From Platycnemis pennipes (taxonomy: Eukaryota > Arthropoda > Insecta > Odonata > Platycnemididae): 64,000 nt of DNA. The DNA is taken from positions 41,864,698 to 41,928,697 of the forward strand of contig OW121855.1 of assembly GCA_933228895.1 (NCBI GenBank). The letters run 5' to 3'. The notes below the pieces were generated by a model that ran no database searches, had not been told where the DNA came from, and saw nothing but the letters and a program-made list of their open reading frames with translations. Of this stretch, positions 47,191-59,080 are shown in pieces. Positions within the stretch are counted from its first letter, which is position 1; each line of letters begins with the position of its first letter. The translations under genes and the position numbers were made by a program.

Positions 47191-48736
47191 CTGCCATACG
47201 GAGGATCGAGAGCGAATGGAGGTAACTCCCGTGAAATACTACTGCCGAGGATTATCGACACATTAACTCAAAATTGTATGTATATATGCTTGGCTATGAG
47301 CGGGAGCAATAATGGAGTCCAGGCAAAAATAAAAGAACATTTCCCAAGCGCCTACTATGTTCATTGCTATGCACACCAACTTAATTTGGTGATGGAAAGG
47401 GCAGTTTCAAAGAATAATCAAGCAAAACCATTTTTCACTAATCTTTCAGGCATACCACTGTTTTTCTCTAGATCATCAATAAGAACCCAAATTTTAGACA
47501 AGGAAGTGTGGAAACGTCTTCCGAGAGGTGTACCCACTCAATGGAATTATAACAGCAGGACAGTGAACGTCATCTTTAAAAATAGAAAGGAATTGATCAA
47601 CTGTTTTGAACAGCTTAAGCAAATCAGAACAATTGACTCAGTCATGTTGCGTGAATGCGATGGGCACATCTGTACCCTAAAAGATCTAACTTTCATACAT
47701 ATATTGGCTTTCTGTTTTTCACAAGCTTATGCTCCACATTGAAATTCTGTTCAAACAAATGCAGAAAAGGAAAGCTGACTCCATTGAAGTTCGAAAAGCT
47801 GTGTCTGATTTTCAACTTCACATGAAGAAAGTTAGAAACAGCACTGATGAAAGTCAGCTTTCAGATTTTAGCTCCCCAATGAGCAAAAGGAGAAGGAAAC
47901 ATGATTCTGCTGCTTTGAAGGAAGTAAGCGACATTATTTCTGTCCAAGCTGAAGACCGCTTTTCATTCACCGATCACCTGAGAGTGGCAAAACTGCTGAC
48001 GTAGAGTTATTCTGTGTTTTGCAAGACATTTCCAGAACAAGACTTCAAACTAACTGTAAGCACTTACCCAAAATTAAACGCAAATGGACTTCTACTTCGC
48101 ACTAAGCTAGAAGTTGTATACATGAGAGAAGAGTTTAATGGATCTGTCACTATCTTGGAGCTTTTCACTAAAAATAATTTTGAGGACACTTTTCCTTAAG
48201 TAGTCAAGCTACTGAAAATTATTATAACTACACCTATGATTACAGCAGAAGCAGAGAGATGTTTTTCAATGCTGAAGCACATTATGACGTTTCTTCGGAA
48301 TTCCATGGGTAAAAATTGTCTTAGTGCATTGGCAATGCTGGCGATTGAGAAACGTCTTGTTCAAGAGATGAAGGACTTCAATTTTAAGGTTATCGAGAGG
48401 TTCACCATGCAGAAAGAGGATGCAGTTTCTCTACAAATGAGGAGTGGGTGAGTTCCAATAGGATTTAGTGTTGTAGTTTAATTTAGTATTGAGAATTTAC
48501 GAATGTATACTAACGTCACCTTTTACATCAGTGTTCTTTAAGTATTTTTTAAATTTCACGTGTTTACTTCATACAAGTATTCCTATCGGTATAACTCTAT
48601 AATATATACAACACAATGTAGGCTAAGAGGGCTCCCATTAACGTTTTGACTGACTGAGGAGCGACTTACAGAACAGATTTTTTTTCTATAGACAACTGTG
48701 TGAACACCCAAAAATTTTATGCACGTGACGCCACTG
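47191..48736 (+). pseudogene. hAT transposase pseudogene (ZMYM/TTF-finger type) with right end
   Basis: Plus-strand frames 47119-47742, 47729-48004, 48014-48199 and 48236-48451 follow one another. Family blocks: FPSAYYVHCYAHQLNLVMER, WKRLPRGVPTQWNYNSRTVN, a basic KRRRKHDSAALKE stretch, and the C-terminal dimerisation region ITAEAERCFSMLKHIMTFLR with GKNCLSALAMLAIEKRL. In-frame stops lie near 48003 and 48199, and there is at least one frameshift near 47735. A terminus reading CACGTGACGCCACTG at 48736 (complement CAGTGGCGTCACGTG) is a likely hAT right end. The left end was not found. It is dead. Confidence 0.8.
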
Positions 48737-48779
48737 ACTAGAGGGGACACGAAACATTCGGTAATGGCAGAAATGAAGG

Positions 48780-49062
48780 AGAGAATTGAGGAATGACGGA
48801 AATAAAAAGACTTAAATACAGCTAGGCAAAAGAAAATGTGAAGAAATAAGCAATAGATTTTGGAAGGATATGAAGAGAGTAATAGAAAAGAGGGAAAAAG
48901 GGCAATGTGAGGAGATTGAGAGGCTCCGGAGAGAAGGAGAAATAGGCACCCTGTACTCAAAGGTTAGAATGTTATCCAGCATCAAGAAGTGGAAAACAAT
49001 ACTGCACATGAGTTCTAAGTCAGGAGAGCAACTGATGGTACTGCAAGAGATTAAGCTTTGAT
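48780..49062 (+). pseudogene. Non-LTR retrotransposon linker fragment
   Basis: An open frame 48870-49061, extended upstream by NRFWKDMKR, gives a charged stretch ending GEIGTLYSKVRMLSSIKKW. This resembles the region between endonuclease and RT of non-LTR elements (LYxKVRxLT type). No RT motif remains. Confidence 0.4.
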
Positions 49063-49459
49063 AACGGTCACAGCAAAAGCGATGTAGTATAATCTCTAGA
49101 GGCACTACAGTATCACAAATGATAAAGGTCACGGGTACTGGTAGTGTTTCTGAGCAAATTTTATTTCTCTTTCATAGTGGTTACTTGCCACATGAATCAC
49201 AACTTTGTCATTCAAGTCACACTCTTCCCTTTCCTGCCAAGCACTAAATAGAACAAAGGTACCCAAATTTCCAATTGCTAAGAGAATTCATACTTAATGA
49301 TAGTTCCCACATGAATGACCAACCATTAATGAACTGTACAACAAAAATTTACCATTGAGGGTTTCCATATCTCCCTATTCAGTCATTCATCATACGCAAA
49401 TGATGTTGAAGGCTCCATCATTCAAAACATAGAGGTTGCCAATCCGAACAATCTATCAT
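49063..49459. other. No recognisable feature
   Basis: AT-rich, no motif recognised. Confidence 0.4.
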
Positions 49460-49645
49460 CAAATTAAAAACTTTGTATATTCCACACTTTAATTGTAAAA
49501 CACGACCGGTTTCTTCCCCAAGAGGACATCATCAAGTGATGTACAGAAAATTTCAGTCCTTAAATGCTGTTGGTGAAGTGTGGGAGGGGGCAAGGATAGA
49601 GGATTGGGGGAGACTTAAGTCAAACTTAAGAGACTTAAGGTATTC
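49460..49645 (-). mobile_element. Penelope-like 3' tail
   Basis: On the minus strand CACTTGATGATGTCCTCTTG is followed by GAAGAAACCGGTCGTG, then TTTTACAATTAAAG, GTGGAAT and ACAAAG. The same order closes the element at 55.4-56.3 kb. Only the tail is present. Confidence 0.5.
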
Positions 49646-49954
49646 TAGCAAATAATTTCCACTTCTGTCGAGTAACTAATAAGAACGTTAAAAGCATGAT
49701 CAACACAACCAAGGACAGAATAGGTTTTAGGTTTCGATGCTCAGAATGCAGGAAGTTTACTGTTAACTATGAAGGACATGGTTTGTACACATGTTTCTTC
49801 CATTACATTTTGCAGTGATTTCAAATTTCCAATGTGCAACTATTGATTGTAAATTAACTCTGTCTAAAAATTAATTCTTCACTCTTTCTAATGGGACACA
49901 ATGCATATTAGTAGTCTTTGAGGATTAGTTCAATATCTTTGGACTGTCAACATC

Positions 49955-50036
49955 ATCATCAGTTAGCAATCCCTAAGATTGATTTAATGCAACTCTCCAC
50001 TCAATTCTCTTATCAGCTACCTCTTCATAGCAACAT
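49955..50036 (-). mobile_element. RTE 3' UTR scrap
   Basis: On the minus strand TAGCTGATAAGAGAATTGAG, TGGAGAGTTGCATTAAATC and a final TGATGATGATG match the 3' UTR of RTE copy 1 at 16870-16945. It abuts MITE copy C. Confidence 0.7.
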
Positions 50037-50696
50037 AATGAGGTTGTTTACTATAATATTTTATTGCTGAATCTGATAGTTTGTAGAGTAAAAAGATCAG
50101 CATTTTACAGTTCTTTGATCCACCATGTAGTTCTTGAGTTATAAGCTGCGTAAAACTGATGTTTGTAACCCTTTCGGTTTAGTGGGCTTGTGAAAGACTC
50201 TTACGTCATACCTTCATCCAATAACAACTATGCTTTCGCAGCTCCTTCGCCAAGTCACAATGGAGGACACACAAATGATTCTGCCAATCAAAGTGGCTGT
50301 TACACTCCATGCGGGGTATTTCGGAAGGCATTGCATAATTGACTACATTGCAATTTGTGAAACACCAGCATACATTTATTCACGACAAAATTTATATGAA
50401 AAGTACCAAGCGAATTTCGTTGTTAAATTATTTTGAGCTATTTACAGGATGCACCAGGAGTTGTATGGCAGACCTGCCTTCTTCACCAGTTTCCCACCAA
50501 AACAGTCAAGGATGGGAGGTGGGTGGCATAGGAATCTTTGGTGCAGCTTGTTTGGTGGGCATTTAATTTTTAATTTATGAGTGAATATTGTTCTTAGATT
50601 AGAAGATTACATTTTTTGCTTAAGTTCATTTTTTGTTTCCATTGAATGATTTCATGTATGAAACGGCGATTTAGGTTATGAGTAAAGGCCCCCATT
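50037..50696 (+). repeat. MITE family member (copy C), diverged
   Basis: Same family as 26843-27376 and 62593-63124, in the same orientation as the latter. Ends are AATGAGGTTGTTTAC and GTAAAGGCCCCCATT. About 140 bp extra lie in the middle (about 50310-50460), and it is the most diverged of the three copies. Confidence 0.75.
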
Positions 50697-51055
50697 CTTC
50701 TCTTTCACATCCTTCGCTACCTGCTCTGTATACAGTAAAACCCCTTATTTACATTTTAATAGGGACCATTATAAAAAGTGTAAATTACTTATCACTCTAC
50801 TGTTTCCATGTGCACGTCTGTGGTAGTGCATGTATTTTTCATGCCCAACCTGTACTTCCTTACCTCATTCCCATCTTTACCTTCACTGAAACCACCACAT
50901 TTCAATCCCCCATGGCTATTCAACGTTTTCTTTCAAGAGCATTGAATAGCTTAGTTGGGTACCATGCATATTTAAAACACTCTATGATGAAAATTTACAC
51001 TCTATTAAGCTTTTATATAGAGAACTAGGGAGTATCAGTTAATACTAACCACTAT
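50697..51055 (-). other. ST13 3' UTR side; possible pogo-type end
   Basis: Lies downstream of the ST13 stop. CAGTAAAACCCCTTATTTAC at about 50734 looks like a Tigger/pogo-type terminus. No clear polyadenylation signal could be assigned. Confidence 0.25.
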
Positions 51056-51313
51056 TCAGTCTAGGCCGACATCATCACCACTAGCACCAGGAGAGGTGGC
51101 ACCTCCAGCACCTCCTGATGGTGGGAAACCACCACCAGGGAAACCAGGGAAGCCACCACCAGGCATCCCACCACCAAATGGAAAGCCACCGCCTCCCTTC
51201 ACCTTGGTGGCCAACTTTGAGATAATGGCACTGACTTTTGGGTTGCTTTGGTACTTGATGATATTGGCAGGGTTTTTAGAAATGTCTTGGAAGGCAGCAG
51301 CAACTTCTGGATC
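51056..51313 (-). CDS. ST13: ST13 last coding exon
   Basis: The acceptor on the minus strand is TTTGGGTCATCAG before 51313. The exon encodes DPEVAAAF to VGLD, stop TGA at 51058-51056. The Gly/Phe/Pro-rich run is the usual ST13 GGMP region, here rich in GGGFP. Confidence 0.93.
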   Translation of the reverse strand, partial: DPEVAAAFQDISKNPANIIKYQSNPKVSAIISKLATKVKGGGGFPFGGGMPGGGFPGFPGGGFPPSGGAGGATSPGASGDDVGLD

Positions 51314-54300
51314 CTGATGACCCAAAGTGAAAGAAAGAAATACGAGTTAGTAGTTACTAGTGGGAGGCGACTGCTGGCTAAGGGCCAGGGCTTTTGGGAA
51401 AGGTGGGAATGACAAGTATATATTTAATAATTACCCCTTGGTACATATTTGCAGCCATTCAATTTAAGAATGACATTAAGTGTTTCTCCTATAAATTAAA
51501 AAGTGAAAAATTTAAACTGCGTGAAAATGTGACAGCAAACTATGCACTGCATTATGGTCAATTGTACATGTGAGGTGAAAGGTACATTCTTCCCTTCATC
51601 TGCCACTAGGTGGAACTCTGGATGCCACTAAGCAGACGATTCACTCCATGAAAGCTTTTTAATGAGTATCCAGGGAATATTTATTTAGTTTATCCACTAT
51701 GACTTATTGTTATTTACTTAATTTATAATTATTTTTTCAGTTTATTCACGTATAACCAGTATTTATTTATGACCCAAATTGTGAACTTGGCCCGCAGAAC
51801 AGGAGTCTAAGGGTGGGAAGCGTTTGACCTTAGAAAACTACTATTAATCAGGTTCAGTGAAGAAAAGTTTCCACGCAGTAAGGATTTTCATAGGGGGATT
51901 AATAATATACGTTCTCCAAAGCTTAGGGACTCAGAAGTACAATTTAAGATCAGGCAATGGATATTTATTATACCTTGCAATGTAAACTATTACCAACAAA
52001 GTCAGCACAGTCCCGTAAATTTCTGAACATTTTCAAATGAACTTAAAATTAAGATTAAATTTTCTTATGTAAAGGGATTTCTAAGTCCCAATTATTTGCA
52101 TATAATGAATAGATTTATGGAGGGACAAGAATTGCAATGAATGGATTCTGTTTTATTTGATGAAGGAAACTACCCTATTGGGATAAATAATATCAGTTTA
52201 CACAAAACTAATGCAAGCGTGTACATTTCTGCTCATGAAATAAATGTTTTATTAAGTTTTGCAGAATTAGGTGAGCTGTGAGGTTAAGAAGAGTAGGAGA
52301 AACAGAGACTTATTATAGTTAAATCCTTATTATTATTATTCTATTTCATGACCAACCGTTTTCTGACATACCTTTTATGGCTAATTTAGCTCAACTGAAC
52401 CTTTCAGTGTCCCATCTAAAGTTAATTTCAACAGTGAAATCTACAAGTTAATGACTGTTGGGAATTGATACATAAATATTAGAAAAAATTACAGCCTATA
52501 TTAAAGGAATATTTCCTTAGAAACTTACAGCAGACAAGCAAGACCAGTTATGGTATTATTGCACTGGTGGATCAGTATATTAATAACTAGCTTCTAAAAG
52601 TGTCACAGGAGTTACCCACTGATATGCACAATAGCAGAATTTTTACAGAAAAATTTCTCTCTGGAAATTCTACTATTGTACATAAAAGCAGTTAACTCAT
52701 TTAAGGTTTTTCATGGCTAGTCTGTAATCCTTAAATTACAAGATGATATATAAACCTTTCAATTGATACAACAGTACATAGTGGAGATACACTTATCAAA
52801 TTCTGAACTATAAAATAGCTCAGTGTCTCTTTGAAGAATTCAGAAAGCTGAAAAATGTCCATTGAGACTAACACATGAGGGAATCATATGCTGGTAATAT
52901 CACTCCACTGGATGACCATTTTCAATGAATCATTTATTGTCACTGCATGTAGCGAATGGAACAAACTCCCATTATCTTTAACACTAGGAGGACAGTAGGG
53001 GTCATTTGACCCATTTTCAGAATTCAAATTTATTTTTCTCTTAGTAAAATATGTATTTTTTAAAATTTTGGAACTTTTTCACTTTATTCATTTTGTTCTA
53101 AAATGTGATAAATTTGCGTGAATTAAATTAAAATATTTTTTTTTCATTATTTATGAGAGGTTATACCTAGAAGGACGGCTTGGGGTCATTTGACCCACAA
53201 GTTGCTTTCGCGCTATGTTCCACTTTTTCTATTGCCCTTGGGCTCTTTTGTTTCATATATGTCATTCATCAGCAAGAGGCTAGTTTGGTAGATGAAGTAC
53301 TTGATTTTGACCCAGGAAGTACCCGGTTCAATGCTGGTTTCGTCCCCTGGGCTCCTGTTTCAAAACCTAGGCATAGTGAGTTTTTGCAAGCGATCTTTCG
53401 ATAGTTCACGGCAGCAAAGGGAAATAACACGGTCCCAATCGTTGTTTTTTGTGACATTCATGCAATTATGATTTTTTCTTTTGTATTTTTTATTTTGCAA
53501 TTATAGCTGTTTTACCCACACCCTAATATCACACGTATTCAAAGGAAAGTTGTCCATTAGCCATGATTTAGGGCCCTCAGAGATAATATTTTTCATCGAT
53601 GCCACATCGTCTTTTTGAATAACTCTTTCCATTTCTGGCCTGATGGCATTGTCACTCGGCCTAGCTCCTTTTCCAGGTGTCCCGCCGCAGTTACGCCGGA
53701 CCCCGTCGTGGTGGGCGGGGGGCGGCATGGCACGCTGCACCCCAGGGGCAAATCTTGTCTGCTTTTGGGAGAGCGGAGGGATGGGGTGAGCTGTAAAATT
53801 CTATTGTAGATCCTACCCTTGGAATCTGCACTTAGGAGGAGGAAGAGACATTACAGCAAGTTCTTGGAACTCGGGTGGCGCTAGAGTCCCTGCCTTTCGA
53901 GCGGCAATCACCGGCACTTCTGAAATTTTAATCCTTTTGTATGCATGTGAATTGCTCTCCGGCTCTCTGTCCCTCCCATGCAGCTGGAGGGAGTCTACCA
54001 TATTTCGCATCCGTTTGCACGTTTTTCCATGCATGTCAGTAGCGAGTCGAGAGCGAAAGCGAGAAGTCAAGAGAGAAATACAGAGAAGAGGAGCTTCGCC
54101 ATTCAAATGGCTGCGAGGAAATATCGTACACCGGAGTGTGTTCTTGCTGTTTTACAGGAGTTGGACGAAGATCAGTCTGGAAGTGAATCGGAAACATCAG
54201 TCCATGTAACAGCATTTTAAATTTCTTGAAGCAAGTGGAACCTGTACAACATATGGATTTCTAATGTCATAGTCCACAGGCAAGAAATGCTAAAGGCGTT

Positions 54301-55137
54301 TCATCTGAGAGGTTGTGTGAATCAACACAGGAGTGCATGTCAATATTTATTACCAAACAGATCATAGCAATAAGAATCTTACACCAGAAGATGTCAATGA
54401 TATTTAAAATTGTCATTCATTATGAACCATCTCTCAGGAAGGGATTAGTGCGATGTTTTTTGGATGATGAACTAGTATTGTTAAAAACAATTACACTCGT
54501 ATGTGTAAGCAATATTAATTAATAAAAAAGTTATACTTTGGGGAGATGGTGAATTGTTATGGATATTTTCTGTTAATACAGACGATTAACAACAAAAAAT
54601 TCTGCAATTCTACGATGTGCATAGAAAAGATGCTGTAGTTTGGATGTAACGAAATTCCAATTATAACGAAATGAAAGTCCGGACCCCTAAAATTCGTTTT
54701 AACGGAATTTTCCTGTATATCGTTTAAAATTTTTTTAAATCACAGATTGGGAGTTTTGTCTCAATCTCACCCCCATTTACCTTTTATTATTAATAAATAA
54801 AGGGACTTGTCACTATTGATGCAAAGGCATATTTGTTAACTTATACACTTCTTTAAATTGACAGTAAATAGCAATTAAGAATATTCAAAAAGAACACAAC
54901 AAAAAAATAAGGGAAGTCAGTGGATATCACAACCCTTACCTCAAATGCCTTAAGGATTTCTGGATCATTCAGGAAGAAAGGAATTTCACTCTCTTCTTCT
55001 TGGGCAGCTTTGGCCTTTTCTTCTTCTGCTTTCTGATGCATCTCTCGTGCCTTCCTCGCCCTTTCCAAAAGTTTCTTCTGCTCTTTCTCCTTGTGTATGC
55101 GCTCATACTTCAGGTTGTGCTCCTCAATCTTACGAGC
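51056..55137 (-). CDS. ST13: Hsc70-interacting protein (HIP/ST13), C-terminal two exons
   Basis: The last two coding exons are 54940-55137 (66 codons) and 51056-51313 (85 codons plus TGA), joined in phase 0 over a 3,626-bp intron. ST13 is a cytosolic co-chaperone that binds the Hsp70 ATPase domain through TPR repeats and steadies the ADP state. The part visible is the charged linker after the TPRs ([36 protein letters not shown]), the C-terminal STI1/DP domain ([53 protein letters not shown]) and a GGFP/GGMP glycine-proline tail ending DDVGLD. This is 151 of roughly 370 residues. The TPR exons were not found between 55138 and 64000, so the upstream intron exceeds 8.8 kb. The coding sequence shows no damage. 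Confidence 0.93.
51314..52977 (-). other. ST13 last intron, 3' part
   Basis: AT-rich intron sequence. Only a short TTATTATTATT run near 52327 stands out. Confidence 0.5.
52978..54230 (+). mobile_element. piggyBac-type remnant in the ST13 intron
   Basis: TTAA at 52978-52981 is followed by CACTAGGAGGACAGTAGG and a GGGGTCATTTGACCC palindrome. The same end-like sequence returns in direct orientation at about 53168-53200 (CTAGAAGGACGGCTTGGGG). At 54106-54220 a short frame, [18 protein letters not shown] then [13 protein letters not shown], looks like an acidic piggyBac N-terminus. Frames between (53180-53404 and others) are unrecognised. No right end was found, so it is truncated. Local GC is raised at 53680-53760. 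Confidence 0.55.
54231..54939. other. ST13 intron; pogo-type fragment
   Basis: At 54640-54720 inverted motifs AACGAAATTCC and AATTCGTTTTAACGG resemble the ends of pogo/Tigger-related repeats. Otherwise nothing was recognised. Confidence 0.3.
54940..55137 (-). CDS. ST13: ST13 penultimate coding exon
   Basis: Acceptor TTCTTTACAG before 55137, donor GTAAGG after 54940, both phase 0. Encodes a highly charged helical linker and the first half of the STI1/DP domain. Confidence 0.93.
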
Positions 55138-55400
55138 CTGTAAAGAATTGATACCTTAGAAGTGGTGTGTCTAATCAAGAAAAAAACTTGGAAGCACATT
55201 AATGTATTAAGGTTAGGATTATGTAACAATAATCCCTACAATCAGTTACCCATTTTGTGTGGCTATTTGTCCAATGACTATATGACAATACAAATACAAT
55301 GATACATATTTGTATCGAGTTCTTAGCAGTATTGTAAACTCAAAAGAGGGATGGAGGTGAGGCTATGTATCATGGTGGGGAAGGCTGCATGTTTGTGGGT
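55138..55400 (-). other. ST13 upstream intron, start
   Basis: No feature recognised. Confidence 0.4.
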
Positions 55401-56335
55401 GTGGTGATGGTTTGAATTATTTGTGGGTACAACACGCCCTTAGTGGAGAGATTACTTTACAGGAAATTGAGAAAAGAGGCCATTGGTTAAATTCCACATT
55501 TGTCACAGTTACAAGTCTCAAACAAAAGTGGAAGAAATTACCCTTTATCAAGAGTGGAAGAAGTTACCCTTCATTAAGAAATTGTCCTAAAAATAAGTGA
55601 AAACTTTCACACAAGACAATATAAAAGTGTGCTTCTACGACTCGGCGATGATTTATAAACTGTTTTGTAACTCCATAGATAAGCATCAACAAAATAACAC
55701 TAGTGGAGTGTACCTACTGCAATGTGATACACCGAACTGCAAGTTCTTTTATGTATATTGGACAAACTGGGAGAAAAATACATATGAGGTGCAAAGAACA
55801 CTCCAATTCATTCATTAACAGTGAGAACAAGTCTTTCTTTTCAAAACACTTATGTGAAAAGTCACACACATCCAAATAAAACCCTATGATTCTACAAATG
55901 TGGAAAAAGTCCCAAATGAAATTTCCTAGAATCTGTTGAAATTTTAACATACTGTAAATTATATGGCTACAGTTTGCTAAACAATAGTATTCCTGTGAAC
56001 CTTTCTCCATTGTTAACGGTCACATTGTCTAACCCACCCTGATCTGCTCTCCCCTTCCCTCTCTGCAGAACCTTGCAATTACCCCTTGCAGAACCCCTCC
56101 TATTTTCTTACCCCTTTCTTGAAATTCCTCCAAAAAAGGACCCCCCAATTAAACCCCGACCTCACCAGAACTCCAGCCCACTTCCCACACCCCCAGTAAC
56201 CCTTGTATTTGAGAACTTGCCATACCCTTGGTCCCTTCTAGACCTCTTAGAGAATGACGTTTGTTCACACTGAAACCAGTGGAGGCCAATAAATACATGT
56301 GGAATCTTACAAAGTGCATTGTTTTTATTTCAATC
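55401..56335 (+). pseudogene. Penelope-like element, GIY-YIG endonuclease and tail
   Basis: Read with one frameshift, about 55597-55880 gives the family's pre-domain stretch, then SGVYLLQCDTPNCKFF and, in the next frame, MYIGQTGRKIHMRCKEHSNS and FFSKHLCEKSHTSK: a GIY-YIG domain with its Cys and His residues. A C-rich pyrimidine region follows (56040-56250). The tail has TGAAACCAGTGGAGGCC, AATAAATACATGTGGAAT and TTACAAAGTGC. The reverse transcriptase is missing (5' truncation). Confidence 0.8.
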
Positions 56336-56379
56336 ATGTCATAGTTCCACTAAGTAAATCCATCTACAATTATCCTGAT

Positions 56380-56995
56380 TATTAACAGGTGCTGGATGAA
56401 GCAAGAAGGAAGTAGTCTAGATCAACCAGTAGTCTATACTCATTTACAGGAGTGAGGCATGAACGATAGCAGCAGAAAAGTAAAGACTGTAAGCATTTAA
56501 AATGAGGCATTATTGAAAAGTGATACAAAAAGTGAGATAAAATGGATGGACCAAGTGACTAATGACAAAATTGTAAGTGTTAGAAAAAACTGATGAAGAC
56601 AGCAGATGAGGGAAAGGTGAATGTTAAGGCTGGGAGAGGAATATGCGATATATGGAGCTACTACTCAAGGATTTAAATGATTGATAGTTTTGGACTAGTT
56701 GGGGTAGGTTTTGATAGGGGTGTACCAATTCAGCATTTCAATCATCTAATATAGATTTTTTCAATCATGTTCTCATAAAGAAAATTTCAATCTCTATCAC
56801 CCTCCCTACGCTGCTTCTCTCTTCAAATTAGTATATTTACTACTCATTTTCATAAAATCCCTAATACTCTTTTCATTCTTGTCCTGGATCACCAAGCATT
56901 CTATTCTTGATAACGAGAAGGATACATGAGAGAAGAATTATGTAGCTTAGATGACAGAAGAATGGAATGGAGAGCTGCATCAAACTGGTGTGCTT
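56380..56995 (+). pseudogene. RTE C-terminal and 3' UTR fragment
   Basis: Near 56470-56590 broken frames show EIKWMDQVTNDKIVSVRKN, the counterpart of KIKWINRVTNEVLRRVG in RTE copy 2. At 56960-56985 GGAATGGAGAGCTGCATCAA matches the RTE 3' UTR. Much between is lost. Confidence 0.6.
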
Positions 56996-57339
56996 TTTTT
57001 TTTTTCCAGTTTTGATCCATCTGGTTCAGACAAGTTTCGCTGGCTGCATCACCAGCAAAACCATTGTCTGCACAACATATACCCAACATGGATTATACCC
57101 CTGAAGAAATTCAAATAGTATTTCTCCACAGAAGCTTTCACCAAAAATTAGTATACTTTCAAATTTTGTGACCAGGAGGTAAATGCACTGCCCACAGCTA
57201 CTAGAGCAGAATTTTAGCGTCAAAATGAAAAATATAGAAAAAGGCACTTCCTTTCATTGATAGTTATTTATTTACATATTTAGTTATTCAGGGGAGGCAA
57301 CTGACAGCTGACGTTGTTTGCACCATTTACGAAAGGTGG

Positions 57340-57605
57340 GTAATATGGTAATGGTAGGAACATTTCAGGTAATGGAGGAAGGGTGGAGAGAAACACAGCA
57401 TCGACATTAGCCTTCTCTTAACAATAGTGCCAAGAGGATCAGGGCTTAATTTCTCATCTGCTGGATGGAGTACAGAACCTGAAATGCACTCCACTAAGCA
57501 CCCACGTAAAGACTGGTTAGCAACTGAAAAATCCACCACTGCAACCCGGAATCAAACCTGGGCACTTGGGATAGGAGGCCACTACTCTAGCCACCACACC
57601 AACTT
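57340..57605 (-). repeat. tRNA-related SINE
   Basis: B-box-like GGTTTGATTCC (complement of 57548-57558) and A-box-like TGGTGGCTAGA (complement of 57586-57596). The body shares GGAGGAAGGGTGGAGAGAAA with the SINE at 60390-60650. Confidence 0.6.
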
Positions 57606-57699
57606 AATCTCTTCCACGGATGCATGTAACATCAACAATGCACCACACAGAGGGTCAACACACAGCTAACATGAGTAACAGGAGACATTCTAGGGGATT

Positions 57700-58345
57700 T
57701 GAGGGAGCTGTGAGAGAATAGAATGCAGGTATATATCGTCAACTGCAGTATTTTATACTGCAGCCCTTGGTTATCTGCGGTCAACGGTTTGGGCACTACT
57801 TTTCTCAACCATGGTATGTATTTCCCTTGTGGATGTGCAGTTCTGACCAATATAATGAATTCATTTTTTATACTCATAAATTTCACTAATGATTTTGTAC
57901 ACAAGATATGCGCAAAAGTGCTAAAATGTATGCATCAAGGAATGAAATTTGCCTTGAAAAAATCATTGGACTTGACCAGGAATCGAACCCACATCTCCCA
58001 GTTGCTCATTAGTAACACAAATAAGCCATCTTCCTTCAAGGCTGATTTCGAACCAATAGAGTGCATTTAGTTCCCAAATTTCAACACATATGAGCGGTTG
58101 GTGCTGATTTGTTTTTCTATGTGGATATTAGCTACAGTAATATCACCACCTAATAGGGGGAAGGAAATTCCGCATTTATGTAAATGTATATCATTAGAGA
58201 AAAAAATAAAATTATGCAAATCTTAACTGAAGTTTAGTGGAACATGACACCTTTTCCATAATTTGCCGTATATCTCGTGGTTTTGGCAACAGTGGGGGTT
58301 TTCAGGAACGTAACCCCTGAGGTTGACAAGGGATACCTGTATTCA
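57700..58345. repeat. Possible pogo/Tigger-type non-autonomous element with SINE insertion
   Basis: The right end, on the minus strand, reads CAGGTATCCCTTGTCAACC, then GGGGTTACGTTCCTGAAAAC, a pattern of Tigger-like ends. The left side has TACTGCAGCCCTTGG and TATCTGCGGTCAACGG near 57755-57786. In the middle, 57979-57989 is a B-box-like GGTTCGATTCC on the minus strand. Ends and target site are not certain. Confidence 0.35.
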
Positions 58346-59080
58346 AAATTTGATGAAGGAATGGTCACTGCGGTCCTTCAACAGCCAAATTTTTCCATGG
58401 CATCATTCATTCTAGAAACCTAATGTGGGATTAAGAATAAAATCATCTCTATCACAGAGACTACATAGTTTTTTCCACACATGTTATTTTATACAACAAT
58501 ACAAGTCAACTAGTTTTACCCTCCCAGGAATCATGAGGCACTCACAATACCGGATTATGCCTGAGAGAGTGAAACTAGCTGTATCATGTCATTTAATTTG
58601 AAAATGTGTGTAAAAGAATCTGGTATTTGTAATTTAATGTCAATCTAACTTTCCCCTAAGTTACACCTGAGAGTATCAACTTAATAAAATCATCTATTGA
58701 GCATCCTTCCAAAACGGTAAACACAGTTTTGGATGCAATTCCAAATGCTTACTGCATGGAATCCTCGGGTTGGCATTGTCATATCATGTGGTAAATGACG
58801 ATTACCACGTTCCATTTCTCACCACATTTTTTTCCTCAAAAGGTAGATCTCACCACAAACAAGAAAGGAAGAAAAATATATGCCGACTTCAATGATCTTT
58901 ATCAGTGGTTGCAGGGCATGAAGAAGAGATAAGAGAGACGGGAGGCCGATGAGCTCTCGAATGTGGCAGTTGATACGATTCCCTGGAGACTTTCCAGTGA
59001 CGTTACGACTATGGGGGAAGAGGGGGAGGTTGTGGCATACGTAATATCCCACCCCTCCACCACAACCGTGAGAGGAGAGG
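58346..59080. other. No recognisable feature
   Basis: Ordinary AT-rich sequence rising in GC toward the island at 59081. Confidence 0.4.

Noticed and set aside
51096..51317. Plus-strand proline-rich frame opposite the ST13 last exon
   Set aside because: Antisense shadow of the GGFP repeats.
53285..53345. tRNA-like stretch (TAGTTTGGTAGATG ... CCCGGTTCAATGC)
   Set aside because: A- and B-box-like words occur but the cloverleaf stems do not close by eye, and it overlaps a piggyBac remnant.
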